Assembly: GCF_034347405.1 (NCBI RefSeq)
Contig: NZ_CP133778.1
Location: 3,286,001 to 3,350,000, forward strand
Direction: 5' to 3'
DNA length: 64,000 nucleotides
DNA from: Pseudomonas sp. CCC3.1
GTDB lineage: Bacteria; Pseudomonadota; Gammaproteobacteria; Pseudomonadales; Pseudomonadaceae
Part shown: positions 6,829-15,907 of the stretch, in pieces
Numbering within the stretch: the first letter of the stretch is position 1
How the letters are laid out: each line of letters opens with the position of its first letter
Program-made: the position numbers and the translations under genes
The notes under the pieces: generated by a model
Database searches by the model: none
What the model saw: the letters and a program-made list of their open reading frames with translations, nothing else
Told to the model about the DNA's origin: nothing

Positions 6829-8051
6829 AATACGGACTGAGTTCGGAGTACCCGGTGGAGGTCGACCTGCCGCCGCCCAAAGAGCTCAAGGCCCGTTATG
6901 ACGTGGTGATCATCGGAGCGGGCGGCCATGGGCTGGCCACCGCTTATTACCTGGCCAAGTACCACGGCATTACCAATATCGCGGTACTGGAAAAGTCGTA
7001 TCTGGGGGGCGGCAATACAGCGCGCAATACGGCTGTGATTCGTTCCAACTACCTGACCAGCGAAGGCGTGAAGTTCTACGCCGAATCAGTGCGGATGTAT
7101 CAGTCGCTGTCCAACGAATTCGATTTCAACATCATGTATTCGCAGCGCGGTCAGCTGACCCTGGCCCATACCGATGCCACCGTGCGCTCGTTCCGCCAAC
7201 GGGCCGAGGTCAACAAGCACTTCGGTGGCCGTAGCGAAATGATCGACCGCCAGCAAATCCGCGAACTGGTGCCCAGCCTCAACCTTGACCCCGGCCATTT
7301 GCCGGTGCTCGCAGGGCTGTGGCACATCGACGGCGCCACCGCCCGCCACGACGCCGTGGCCTGGGGCTATGCCAAGCAGGCAGCCAAGCGCGGGGTGGAA
7401 ATTCATCAGCTCACCGAGGTCCAGGACCTGGTGATCGAAAACGGCGCGATCACGGCCGTGAAAACCAATCGCGGGACGATTCAATGCGGCTGCGCGGTGC
7501 AAGCGATTGCCGGGCACAGTTCGCTGCTCATGGCCAAGGCCGGAATCCGTTCGCCGATTCAGACCTTCCCGTTGCAGGCGATGGTGACGCAGCCGTTCAA
7601 ACCGTTTCTCGACCCGCTGGTGAGTTCGTCGGCCCTGCACTGCTACGTGCAGCAGACCAGCCGTGGCGAGGTGGTGTTTGGGGGCGGCTCCGACCCTTAC
7701 CCGCTGTTCAACAGCCGCTCCACCCTGGACTTGAAAGAAAGCCTGCTGGCCCACGCCATCGAAATGTTCCCGTTTCTGGCCAACGCCAAACTGATGCGCC
7801 AATGGGCCGGGATCACCGACATGACCCCCGACTACAGCCCGATCATGGGCCTGTCGCCGGTGAAGAATTACTACCTCGACGCGGGCTGGGGCACGTGGGG
7901 TTTCAAAGCCACCCCGATCTGCGGCAAAACCATGGCCGAACTGGTGGCCAGCGGCGGCAAGGTCCCCGAGTTGATCAAACCGTTCGCCCTGGAGCGCTTT
8001 TCAACCTTCCAGCAAGTCAACGAAATGGGCGCCACAGCGGCCAGCCACTGA
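6810..8051 (+). CDS. mgdA: N-methylglutamate dehydrogenase subunit A (SoxB-like)
   Basis: A 413-residue flavoprotein related to the beta subunit of heterotetrameric sarcosine oxidase. An FAD Rossmann motif sits at residues 30-60 (DVVIIGAGGHGLATAYYLAK, then VLEKSYLGGGNTARNTAVIRS), followed by a DAO-type fold with AGLWHIDGATARHDAVAWGY near 170 and a C-terminal GWGTWGFKATPICGKTMAEL that closes the flavin site. In the complex it oxidises the N-methyl group of the substrate. The ATG at 6810 has GGAGG 4-8 bases upstream and lies inside the 3' end of folD. Sarcosine oxidase is the homologous alternative; adjacency to gmaS-mgs supports N-methylglutamate as substrate. Confidence 0.85.
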   Translation: MPFNLLKYGLSSEYPVEVDLPPPKELKARYDVVIIGAGGHGLATAYYLAKYHGITNIAVLEKSYLGGGNTARNTAVIRSNYLTSEGVKFYAESVRMYQSLSNEFDFNIMYSQRGQLTLAHTDATVRSFRQRAEVNKHFGGRSEMIDRQQIRELVPSLNLDPGHLPVLAGLWHIDGATARHDAVAWGYAKQAAKRGVEIHQLTEVQDLVIENGAITAVKTNRGTIQCGCAVQAIAGHSSLLMAKAGIRSPIQTFPLQAMVTQPFKPFLDPLVSSSALHCYVQQTSRGEVVFGGGSDPYPLFNSRSTLDLKESLLAHAIEMFPFLANAKLMRQWAGITDMTPDYSPIMGLSPVKNYYLDAGWGTWGFKATPICGKTMAELVASGGKVPELIKPFALERFSTFQQVNEMGATAASH

Positions 8052-8064
8052 CCCGGAGCACGCA

Positions 8065-8367
8065 ATGAAAATCATGATGTGCCCGCTCAACGGGCCCCGC
8101 AATATCAGCGAGTTCACCTACGGCGGCGAGTTCAAGGTCATGCCCGACCCCGTCACCTGCAGCGACAGTGAATGGGCCGACTACGTGTTCAACAGCGAAA
8201 ACCTCGCTGGGGTGGTGCGCGAGTGGTGGATGCACACCCCGTCCAGCTACTGGTTTGTGGCCGAGCGACACACCGTCAGCGATGAAGTGCTGCGCACCTT
8301 CGACCCCAAAGAACTGTTTACCCGCCGTGTCGAGTTCAGCACCGCCGCCAAGGAGATTGCAGGATGA
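8065..8367 (+). CDS. mgdB: N-methylglutamate dehydrogenase subunit B (SoxD-like)
   Basis: A 100-residue small subunit homologous to sarcosine oxidase delta. The N-terminus reads MKIMMCPLNGPRNISEFTYG. In sarcosine oxidase this region has a CPxCG pair that helps bind zinc; here the second Cys is Asn. The conserved NISEFTYGGEF and the C-terminal WWMHTPSSYWFVAERHTVSDEVL stretches are otherwise family-like. It is 13 bp behind mgdA and overlaps mgdC by 4 bp (ATGA), so it is translated as part of the mgdABCD set. The altered Cys may mark the N-methylglutamate branch of the family, but that is from memory and untested here. Confidence 0.82.
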   Translation: MKIMMCPLNGPRNISEFTYGGEFKVMPDPVTCSDSEWADYVFNSENLAGVVREWWMHTPSSYWFVAERHTVSDEVLRTFDPKELFTRRVEFSTAAKEIAG

Positions 8368-11261
8368 ACCGCCTCCCCGCCCCAATGGGTCTGCTGATCG
8401 ACCGCAATCAGCCGCTGGATTTCAGCTTCGACGGCGAGCGCTATCAAGGCTTGCAAGGCGACAGCATCGCCAGCGCGCTGCTGGCCAACGGTCGCTTCCT
8501 GATCTCCCGCTCGTTTAAATACCATCGCCCACGCGGTCCGCTGACCATGGCCGGGCAAGATGCCAACAGCCTGGTGCAACTGCCGCAAGAGCCCAACGTG
8601 CTGGCCGATGCGCAGCCTTTGACCTCGGGCTTGCAAGTCAGCGCGCAAAACGTCAGCGGTTCACTGGACAACGACCGCGATGCCTGGCTGGGCACGTGCT
8701 CGAAATTCATGCCGGTGGGGTTTTACTACCGCTCGTTCTACAAGCCCAAGGGCATGTGGAAGATCTGGGAGCCGCTGATTCGCAAAAAGGCCGGTCTCGG
8801 CGTGCTCGACCTGAGCTTCAAGCCCGAGTATTACGACAAGGCGTATCTGTTCACCGATCTGGCAGTGATCGGCGCCGGGCCTGCCGGTTTGCAAGCGGCC
8901 CTGACCGCCGCCAATGCCGGGGCCAACGTGCTGCTGATCGAGCAACAGCCGGTGCTCGGCGGCTCGCTGACCTATGCCCGCTTCGACGTGGCAGGCCTTC
9001 AAGCCGACGCCATGCGCCATGCTTTAGTGACAGCAGTGGAACAGCACCCCAACATTCAGGTGTTGAGCAGCGCCACCTGCAACGCCTGGTTTACCGACAA
9101 CTACCTGCCGGTGATTCAGGGCAAGCGTCTGTACAAAGTGCGCGCCCGCCAATGCCTGGTGTGCAGCGGGTCTTTCGACCAGCCGGTGATCTTTCGCAAC
9201 AACGACCTGCCGGGCGTGATGCTGACCAGCGCCGCGCAACGCTTGATGAAGCTGTATGCGGTCAAACCCGGCAAACGTGCGGTGGTGCTGACCGGCAATG
9301 ACGACGGTTACCTGGCTGCCCTCGATTTGCATGATCAAGGAGTCGAAGTCGCCGCGCTGATCGACCTGCGCGCCGCGCCGGGCAACCTGGCGTTGCGCGA
9401 AGCCGTGCTGCAACGGCAGATCAAGTGCCTGAACAACAGCACTGTCTACGAAGCCCTGCACGAAAAAGGCATGCGCCATGTGACCGGAGTTGAGGTGCGC
9501 ACCATCCTCGCCCAAGGCCGGGTGGCCGACACCGGCAAACGTCTGGACTGTGACGTGCTGTGCATGTCCGCAGGTTATATGCCGGTCTATCAATTGCTGT
9601 GTCAGGCAGGCGGCAAACTGGCATATGACGATAAACGCGCCGAATTCACCCTCAGCGGCCTGCCGCACAGCCTGCAAGTCGCGGGTTCGGTCAACGGTCG
9701 TCATCAACTCGACAATGTTCTGGCCGACGGCGCCAATGCCGGGGCGGGTGCAGCACGTGCACTTGGCTTGGTGGTCGAGGAGCAACCGACGCGTTTCAAC
9801 GCCGAAACACCCGTCAACTTTAACTGGCCGATTTTTCCGCACCCCAAGGGCAAAGACTTCGTTGATTTCGACGAAGACCTGCAAGTGGCCGACATCGTCA
9901 ACGCCACCCGCATCGGCTACCGCGACGTGCAACTGGTCAAGCGCTACTCGACCGTGGGCATGGGCCCGTCCCAGGGCCGCCACTCGGCGCTGCCCACCGC
10001 ACGGCTGGTGGCGTGGGCCACGCAGCGCAATATCAGTGAAACCGGGGTCACCACCGCGCGGCCGCCGTTTGTCGCGGAGAAGCTGGCGCATGTGGCCGGG
10101 CGGGCCTTTGACCCGTATCGACAAACCCCCATGCACGCCCGTCACCTGCAAGCCGGAGCCAAAATGATGCCTGCCGGCATCTGGCAACGCCCGGCCTACT
10201 ACGGCTCGGCCAAAGACCGCGAGCCGTGCATGCAGGCCGAAGCCCTGCACGTGCGCAACAAGGTCGGCATCATCGACGTGTCGACCTTGGGCGGCCTCGA
10301 TGTACGCGGCCCGGACGCCGCAGAACTGCTGAACCGGATGTACACCTTCGCCTTCCTCAAACAGCCGGTCGGCCGCTCGCGCTATGCCTTGATGACCAAC
10401 GAACACGGGGTAGTCATCGATGACGGCGTGTGCGCACGCTTTGCCGAACAACACTTCTACGTCACCGCCACCACCAGCGGCGTGGACCGCATCTACCAGC
10501 AAATGCTCAAGTGGAACGCGCAATGGCGCCTCGACGTCGACATCACCAACGTCACCGCCGCGATTTGCGCCGTCAACGTAGCCGGGCCCGACTCACGCAA
10601 CGTGCTGGAACAGCTGTGCACTGACCTGGATTTAAGCGCCAGCGCATTTCCTTACCTGGGCGTGCGCCAAGGCACGGTGGCCGGGATCAAGGCGCGCTTG
10701 CTGCGGGTCGGTTTTGTTGGCGAACTGGGCTATGAAATCCACGTCCCGGCCCGTCACGGCCTGGCACTTTGGGATGCATTGATAGACGCTGGCAAGGCCT
10801 TCGACATCCGCCCGTTCGGCGTCGAAACCCAGCGTTTGCTGCGCTTGGAAAAAGGCCACGTCATCATCAGTCAGGACACCGACGGCATGACCCACCCGGC
10901 CGAAATCGACATGGGCTGGGCAGTCAGTCGCAATAAACCGTTCTTCGTCGGTCGGCGCTCGGTCGACATCCTCGAAGCCCAGCCGCTGAAACGCAAACTG
11001 GTGGGTTTCAGCCTGCCAAAAGGCAGCGCACAACCGCTTGAAGGGCACCTGGTGCTCAACGGCCCGGACATCAGCGGCAGCGTCACCTCGTGCGAATACT
11101 CGGCAAGCCTTGGCAAAATCATCGGCCTGGCGTACGCCAGCATCGACCAGAGCACGCCGGGGCAGCGCATTCCGATCCGCGTTGAAGGCGGCGTGATCGT
11201 GCATGCCGACATCGTACCCCTGCCCTTCTTTGACCCCGAAAACCAGCGCCAGGAGCTTTGA
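8364..11261 (+). CDS. mgdC: N-methylglutamate dehydrogenase subunit C (SoxA-like)
   Basis: A 965-residue large subunit homologous to sarcosine oxidase alpha. Domains in order: an N-terminal ferredoxin-like lobe about residues 10-100 (DGERYQGLQGDSIASALLAN), a NAD/FAD Rossmann domain from about 170 (LAVIGAGPAGLQAALTAANA), a second nucleotide-binding region near 300-440, and a C-terminal aminomethyltransferase (GcvT) domain about 590-960 (VGIIDVSTLGGLDVRGPDAA and RLLRLEKGHVIISQDTDGMT). The GcvT domain takes the oxidised methyl carbon onto THF as 5,10-methylene-THF, which explains the folD and purU genes upstream. The length agrees with the family. It overlaps mgdB by 4 bp and is 3 bp from mgdD. 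Confidence 0.86.
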   Translation: MNRLPAPMGLLIDRNQPLDFSFDGERYQGLQGDSIASALLANGRFLISRSFKYHRPRGPLTMAGQDANSLVQLPQEPNVLADAQPLTSGLQVSAQNVSGSLDNDRDAWLGTCSKFMPVGFYYRSFYKPKGMWKIWEPLIRKKAGLGVLDLSFKPEYYDKAYLFTDLAVIGAGPAGLQAALTAANAGANVLLIEQQPVLGGSLTYARFDVAGLQADAMRHALVTAVEQHPNIQVLSSATCNAWFTDNYLPVIQGKRLYKVRARQCLVCSGSFDQPVIFRNNDLPGVMLTSAAQRLMKLYAVKPGKRAVVLTGNDDGYLAALDLHDQGVEVAALIDLRAAPGNLALREAVLQRQIKCLNNSTVYEALHEKGMRHVTGVEVRTILAQGRVADTGKRLDCDVLCMSAGYMPVYQLLCQAGGKLAYDDKRAEFTLSGLPHSLQVAGSVNGRHQLDNVLADGANAGAGAARALGLVVEEQPTRFNAETPVNFNWPIFPHPKGKDFVDFDEDLQVADIVNATRIGYRDVQLVKRYSTVGMGPSQGRHSALPTARLVAWATQRNISETGVTTARPPFVAEKLAHVAGRAFDPYRQTPMHARHLQAGAKMMPAGIWQRPAYYGSAKDREPCMQAEALHVRNKVGIIDVSTLGGLDVRGPDAAELLNRMYTFAFLKQPVGRSRYALMTNEHGVVIDDGVCARFAEQHFYVTATTSGVDRIYQQMLKWNAQWRLDVDITNVTAAICAVNVAGPDSRNVLEQLCTDLDLSASAFPYLGVRQGTVAGIKARLLRVGFVGELGYEIHVPARHGLALWDALIDAGKAFDIRPFGVETQRLLRLEKGHVIISQDTDGMTHPAEIDMGWAVSRNKPFFVGRRSVDILEAQPLKRKLVGFSLPKGSAQPLEGHLVLNGPDISGSVTSCEYSASLGKIIGLAYASIDQSTPGQRIPIRVEGGVIVHADIVPLPFFDPENQRQEL

Positions 11262-11264
11262 CCC

Positions 11265-11807
11265 ATGACCAGCCTGAGACAAGTGCCTTTGAGCGGCTGC
11301 ACCCTCACCGACCTGACCGACCTGCCCCGGGTCGGTTTTCGCGGCGCCGACAGCGCCGACTACCTGCGCGGGCGCGACTTCGTGCTGCCCGACAGCCCCA
11401 ACCGCGCGGTTATCCAAGCCGATGGCAGCCTCGTGGCGCGGCTGTCGCACACCGAATACCTACTGCTCGGAGGCAACGACCTGGGCGAACGCATCGCCGA
11501 CGAAGAAGCGCGCTGGGAAATGGACCACCAGGCCAACTACCTGCTGCCACGCCAGGACAGCCACGCCTGCTTTGAGCTCAGTGGCGAGCGCCTGAGCCAG
11601 GTCATGGCCAAACTGTGCGGGGTGGACCTCAGCGCCCAAGCCTTTGGCATCGGTGCCGTGGCCCAAACCTCAGCAGCGCGGATCAACGTCATCGTCATCA
11701 ACTCGGGCAGCGCGGCGCACCCGCGTTTTCACATCCTGTTTGATCGACCGTCCAAAGCGTACTTCCATGAAGCGGTGGTGGATGCCTTGCAGGAGTTTGC
11801 GCATTAA
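11265..11807 (+). CDS. mgdD: N-methylglutamate dehydrogenase subunit D (SoxG-like)
   Basis: A 180-residue protein of the sarcosine oxidase gamma family, a GcvT-fold small subunit without a catalytic role of its own. Visible features are DLPRVGFRGADSADYLRGR near residue 20 and the conserved C-terminal DRPSKAYFHEAVVDALQEF. It completes the four-gene oxidase/dehydrogenase set, 3 bp after mgdC, and is the last gene of the purU-folD-mgdABCD operon; a REP palindrome follows 9 bp after the stop. No truncation or frameshift is visible. Confidence 0.82.
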   Translation: MTSLRQVPLSGCTLTDLTDLPRVGFRGADSADYLRGRDFVLPDSPNRAVIQADGSLVARLSHTEYLLLGGNDLGERIADEEARWEMDHQANYLLPRQDSHACFELSGERLSQVMAKLCGVDLSAQAFGIGAVAQTSAARINVIVINSGSAAHPRFHILFDRPSKAYFHEAVVDALQEFAH

Positions 11808-11816
11808 GACCCCTGC

Positions 11817-11882
11817 GTAGGAGCGAGCTTGCCTCGCGATCTTTTGATCTTTTAAAAGATCGCGAGGCAAGCTCGCTCCTAC
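11817..11882. repeat. REP-type palindrome, copy 2
   Basis: GTAGGAGCGAGCTTGCCTCG and its inverted copy ending in GCTCGCTCCTAC, separated by a short A/T loop. It lies between the convergent mgdD and REC-GGDEF-EAL genes and may act as a bidirectional transcription stop. Confidence 0.85.
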
Positions 11883-11909
11883 AGTTAAGGCAGTGCATGC
11901 AGGGGCTCC

Positions 11910-13700
11910 TCAGGTAAAACACCTCGGCTCGCGCAACAAGGCTTCCAGTTCATGGGTCGGTAGCGGCCGGCAAAAAAGGTAGCCCTGGACCTGGTCACAG
12001 CCGTTGTCGGTCAAGAATGCCAGCTGTTCGCTGGTTTCTACGCCTTCTGCAATGACCTGCAAGTTGAGGCTGTGGGCCAGTTCGATGATGGTTCGGGCAA
12101 TCGCCGCATCCTGGGGGTTGTGGGTGACTTCACGTATGAAGGCGATGTCGATTTTCAATTTATCAATCGGAAAACGGCTCAGGTACGCAAGGCTCGAATA
12201 GCCCGTACCAAAGTCGTCGATGGAGATTTTAAGACCGATGTCGCGTAACGCCAGCAAGCTGGCGATGGTGTCGGGGGTGTTCACCATCAATGAGCTTTCC
12301 GTCAGTTCAAGTTCAAGCCATTGCGGCTCGACTTGATGCTCTTTGAGCGAGCGCTGGATATCGTCCACCAGATCGCCATCGGTTATCTGGTGCGCCGACA
12401 CGTTGACCGCTACCTGCACGGGCTCCAGGCCTGATTGCTGCCAATGAGCAATTTGCTTGCAGACGCTGGCAGTGACCCACTGCCCCACCCGGGATATCAG
12501 CCCCAACCCCTCAAGAATCGGCACGAAGACGGCTGGCGACACCGAAGGCAAACCCGGCCGGTGCCAGCGCAACAAGGCTTCAACCCCGCAAATCTGACCG
12601 TCGCTCAGGCCGATCTTGGGCTGGTAGTACAGTTCGAATGCCTCCTTTTTAACCGCCTCGCGCAAGGCAATTTCCAGTTCTTGACGCGCCTGGACTTCGA
12701 CGTTCATTTGCGCGGTGTAAAACCGATAGGTGTCTCTGCCCGCTTGTTTGGCGCGGTTCATCGCGGTGCTGGCCTGTTTGATCAGGCGATGCGCGTCGGC
12801 ACCGTCATCAGGGTAAAGGGCAATGCCGAGGCTGGCGGTCATTGTCACTTCATGGTCCTGGATCCTGAACGGCTCGCGCAGGACTTCACGGATGCGCTCA
12901 ACCATTTGCCGGGGCCCTGACTGGCCTTTGCGAATCATCAGGATCAAGGCCAGCTCATCACCATCCATGCGCCCCAAGGTGTCGCTGACGTTAAGGCAGT
13001 TGGACAAGCGCTGGCTGAACTCGGCCAGCACCTGGTCACCCACCAGATGCCCCCAGCTGTCGTTGATGCTTTTGAAGTCGTTGAGATCAACCGTGCACAC
13101 AGCCAGTTGCCAACCTCTGAGCGCAGCTTGGGTCAGGCCCATTTGCAACGTGGTGTAGAACAGGTTGCGATTGGGCAAGCCGGTCAATGGGTCGTAGTTG
13201 GCCATTTTCATCAGGCGTTCATCAGAGCCCATGGCGGAGCGAAACCTTTCGACGTCGATGGTGCGCTTTTGCAGTTGCTGTTCGAGCATCAAGGTATGGA
13301 CGATCTGATAATCGCCAAAGGCCTTGAGCCGCAGCAGGTTGCGCACCCGCAGCCACAACTCGGCACTGATCACGGGTTTGCTGAGGAAGTCTTCGGCGCC
13401 CGCTTCAAGCCCCAGAATCCGCGCACTCTGTTCCCCCAGGGTCGACAGCATGATGATCGGGATGTTCGCGGTCGAACTATTCGCTTTCAACTGACGTGCC
13501 ACTTCATAGCCGTCCATGCCCGGCATCATGACGTCAAGCAGGATCAAATCGGGCGGTTGTTTCGCGACCATCTCCAAAGCGGCTTCGCCTGAGTTGGCGG
13601 TCTGCGTCAGATAACCCTGATTCTGTAACAACACTTCCAGCAGTTTTCGGACACTGACATCGTCGTCGACAATTAACAGTGTGGCGGGCGTGGTAGACAT
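11910..13700 (-). CDS. response regulator with GGDEF and EAL domains
   Basis: A 596-residue protein: receiver domain about residues 5-125 (LLIVDDDVSVRK, phospho-acceptor in LILLDVMMPGMDGYE), GGDEF domain about 165-325, EAL domain about 340-590. The GGDEF signature reads MDGDE, so diguanylate cyclase activity is doubtful. The EAL domain looks intact: EALLRW, ELTESSLM, DDFGTGYSSLAYL and VIAEGVET are all present, suggesting a phosphorylation-controlled cyclic-di-GMP phosphodiesterase. It is 29 bp downstream of the single-domain receiver gene and co-directional with the kinase, so the three probably form one signalling pathway. A c-di-GMP enzyme may also matter to the exopolysaccharide locus, but nothing here shows that. 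Confidence 0.9.
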   Translation of the reverse strand: MSTTPATLLIVDDDVSVRKLLEVLLQNQGYLTQTANSGEAALEMVAKQPPDLILLDVMMPGMDGYEVARQLKANSSTANIPIIMLSTLGEQSARILGLEAGAEDFLSKPVISAELWLRVRNLLRLKAFGDYQIVHTLMLEQQLQKRTIDVERFRSAMGSDERLMKMANYDPLTGLPNRNLFYTTLQMGLTQAALRGWQLAVCTVDLNDFKSINDSWGHLVGDQVLAEFSQRLSNCLNVSDTLGRMDGDELALILMIRKGQSGPRQMVERIREVLREPFRIQDHEVTMTASLGIALYPDDGADAHRLIKQASTAMNRAKQAGRDTYRFYTAQMNVEVQARQELEIALREAVKKEAFELYYQPKIGLSDGQICGVEALLRWHRPGLPSVSPAVFVPILEGLGLISRVGQWVTASVCKQIAHWQQSGLEPVQVAVNVSAHQITDGDLVDDIQRSLKEHQVEPQWLELELTESSLMVNTPDTIASLLALRDIGLKISIDDFGTGYSSLAYLSRFPIDKLKIDIAFIREVTHNPQDAAIARTIIELAHSLNLQVIAEGVETSEQLAFLTDNGCDQVQGYLFCRPLPTHELEALLREPRCFT

Positions 13701-13729
13701 GAAAAGCCCTCAAATAAGAGGCTGTTGAA

Positions 13730-14098
13730 TTATGAATGGGCCAGCAGCGTATCGATCACCCGGTACAACTCTTTGTAGCGCAAGGGTTTGATGATGTAAG
13801 CATTGCAGCCAGCCAGACGGGTTTTTTCTTCGTCGTCTTTCATGGCCATCGCGGTCAGTGCAATGACCGGAATAGCCGCTGTACGGGCATCCTGTTTAAG
13901 CTGCAAGGTCGCCGTAAGGCCGTCCATGCCAGGTAGCTGGATGTCCATCAATATCAATTCAGGTTGGCACTCGCGGGCCAGAGTCAGGCCGGTTTCTGCA
14001 TCCGTGGCGCGCAACACACTGTGGCCTGCATTGGCTAGCAACAAGCAGGTCAGACGCATATTGGCGGCGTTGTCTTCAACAACCAGAATAGTGGCCAC
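13730..14098 (-). CDS. single-domain receiver protein
   Basis: A 122-residue CheY/DivK-like receiver: VVEDNAANMRL (acidic pocket), LILMDIQLPGMDGL (phospho-Asp), VIALTAMAM (Thr) and AYIIKPLRYKEL (Lys-Pro). There is no output domain. I choose the GTG at 14098 because it overlaps the stop of the kinase gene by one base (TAGTG), a classical coupling signal, and gives a receiver beginning MATILVVEDN; an upstream in-frame start at 14137 would lie inside the kinase. It probably relays phosphate from the neighbouring kinase to another protein such as the GGDEF-EAL regulator. Confidence 0.85.
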   Translation of the reverse strand: MATILVVEDNAANMRLTCLLLANAGHSVLRATDAETGLTLARECQPELILMDIQLPGMDGLTATLQLKQDARTAAIPVIALTAMAMKDDEEKTRLAGCNAYIIKPLRYKELYRVIDTLLAHS

Positions 14099-15813
14099 TA
14101 TGCCTGCGCCTGCGTCAAACGCCGAATCGGCAACCACACCACAAAACGCGCACCCAAGCCCTCATGGCTGGCCACCGCGACACTGCCACCGTGCAACTCG
14201 GTCAGTTGCTTGACCAGCGCCAGTCCAAGCCCCGAGCCTTCAAATTTGCGCGCCAGGCTACTGTCGATTTGGGTGAACGCCTTAAATAGCTTGTCCATGC
14301 TGCTCTGAGCGATGCCAATACCTTTGTCGCTGACACTCAGCTCCAAAAACTGTGCGTATTCGCTGTCTGGAATGTCAAAGCCATACGTGGGCCAATCCCC
14401 CTCAAAAAGACCCACTTGATGACTGGCAACCTGGCGTACAGCCAAGGTCACCAGGCCACCGGGGGCGCTGAATTTCACGGCATTGGCCAACAGGTTGTAG
14501 ACGATTTGCTTGGTCTTGCGCAGATCCAGTTCGAACTCACCGAAATCGGTTTCGACTTCGAGCTTTAACTGAATCCGCTGCAACGCAGCTTTCTCGCGCA
14601 CGATCAACAAGCTATTGCTCAGCAGGCTTTGCAAGGGAACGGGTTCCAGCTCCAGTTCCATCATTCCGGCCTCGACTTTGGACAGGTCGAGAATGTCATT
14701 GATCAGCGACAGCAAGTGCTGGCCACTGTTGAAAATGTCGCCAATGTATTCGCGCTGGGTGTCGCTCATATCACCGACCATTCCATCCCTGAGCGCCTCG
14801 GAAAAACCGATCACCGCGTTCAGCGGCGTACGCAATTCGTGGGACATGGTGGCCAGGAACTCGGACTTCATGTGACTGGCATGCTCCAGTTCGATGTTCT
14901 TTTCTTCGAGGGTGCGTTCAAAACGCTTGCGCTCAGTGACATCACGGGCGGCAGCGAACACGCCTTGCAGTTTGCGATCGCGGTCATGAAAGGTCGCAGC
15001 GTTATAGGAAACCACCGTCTCGGTGCCGTTGTAGGCCCGCACCGTCAGTTCGTAGTCGCTGACTTTGTTTTCGCTCAGCACCCGTTTAATCGCCGCCTCG
15101 GCGCGGGCCGGGTCCGTGAAAAAGTTTTTGCACGGTGCGCCAATCAATTCGTCGCGGGTGCGCCCGGTCAACGCCATCATCTGTTTGTTAACGTCGGAAA
15201 TGATGCCTTGGGGGTCGGTCATCATTAGCGCATCGATGTTCGATTCGATCAGTGAGCGGGTATAGAACTGTTGATCGCGCAGACGCTGGTCGAGCAAGGC
15301 TTGAGTCGCTTCCTCCTGCTTGCGCGCGGTGTTGTCGGTGCCGATCAGTAAATAACCAATGATGGTCTCGGCGCTGTCACGCAGCGCGGTCACTGAAACC
15401 ATGGCAGACAGGCGGCTGCCGTCCTTGCGGATGTAGGTCAGCTCATAAATGTCTTCGATGCCCCTGGAGGCCTTGAACACCAGGGCTTCAAACCCTGGAG
15501 TGATCGGTGTATCGAGCTCAAGGCTAAGGGCCGCAGCGCGGATAATCAGCTCCTGAGGATCAGAGATATCAGCAGGGGTAATCAGATTGACCACGTCTTC
15601 AGCTTGATAACCGAGCATGCGTTCGGCGCCGACGTTAAAGATTTGAATCACGCCTTTTTCGTCGGTCGCAATGCTGGAGAAATAAGCGCTATTGAAGATG
15701 GCGTCTTGCAGCGCACCGGTTTTAAGTAAGGTTTTTTGCCGGCGAAACTCAACAATCTTTTCAGCTCGCGATCGAGGTTCTGTGGGTGGACTATCAGCAG
15801 GCGGGTTGTCCAT
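14098..15813 (-). CDS. PAS-domain sensor histidine kinase
   Basis: A 571-residue kinase. Two PAS domains are readable (about residues 45-165, AIFNSAYFSSIATDEKGVIQ, and about 185-295, LIESNIDALMMTDPQGIISD), then a coiled linker, HisKA with the phospho-His in FLATMSHELRTPLNAVIGFS near 325, and a HATPase domain with YNLLANAVKFS, SVSDKGIGIA and GSGLGLALVKQL. It ends without a receiver, which is supplied in trans by the next gene. There are no membrane segments, so the sensor is probably cytoplasmic. The signal is unknown; PAS domains often sense redox state or bound cofactors. Translationally coupled to the receiver gene. Confidence 0.9.
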   Translation of the reverse strand: MDNPPADSPPTEPRSRAEKIVEFRRQKTLLKTGALQDAIFNSAYFSSIATDEKGVIQIFNVGAERMLGYQAEDVVNLITPADISDPQELIIRAAALSLELDTPITPGFEALVFKASRGIEDIYELTYIRKDGSRLSAMVSVTALRDSAETIIGYLLIGTDNTARKQEEATQALLDQRLRDQQFYTRSLIESNIDALMMTDPQGIISDVNKQMMALTGRTRDELIGAPCKNFFTDPARAEAAIKRVLSENKVSDYELTVRAYNGTETVVSYNAATFHDRDRKLQGVFAAARDVTERKRFERTLEEKNIELEHASHMKSEFLATMSHELRTPLNAVIGFSEALRDGMVGDMSDTQREYIGDIFNSGQHLLSLINDILDLSKVEAGMMELELEPVPLQSLLSNSLLIVREKAALQRIQLKLEVETDFGEFELDLRKTKQIVYNLLANAVKFSAPGGLVTLAVRQVASHQVGLFEGDWPTYGFDIPDSEYAQFLELSVSDKGIGIAQSSMDKLFKAFTQIDSSLARKFEGSGLGLALVKQLTELHGGSVAVASHEGLGARFVVWLPIRRLTQAQA

Positions 15814-15907
15814 CGTTATGAATCCCTATAACGGGCGAATGGGTTCATTTGTGGATGGAGTAAAGCACCCTTATCGAGATTTCACCACGCGCCGGCTGTT
15901 TGCTGCC

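Noticed and set aside
9024..10523. A 499-codon open frame antisense to mgdC
   Set aside because: mgdC is a well-recognised 965-residue protein on the other strand; the antisense frame arises from its GC-biased third positions and has no family motifs.
6810..11807. Reading the operon as soxBDAG sarcosine oxidase
   Set aside because: The subunits are homologous, but gmaS and mgsABC next door and the shared operators fit N-methylglutamate dehydrogenase better; no glyA or glycine betaine genes are present.
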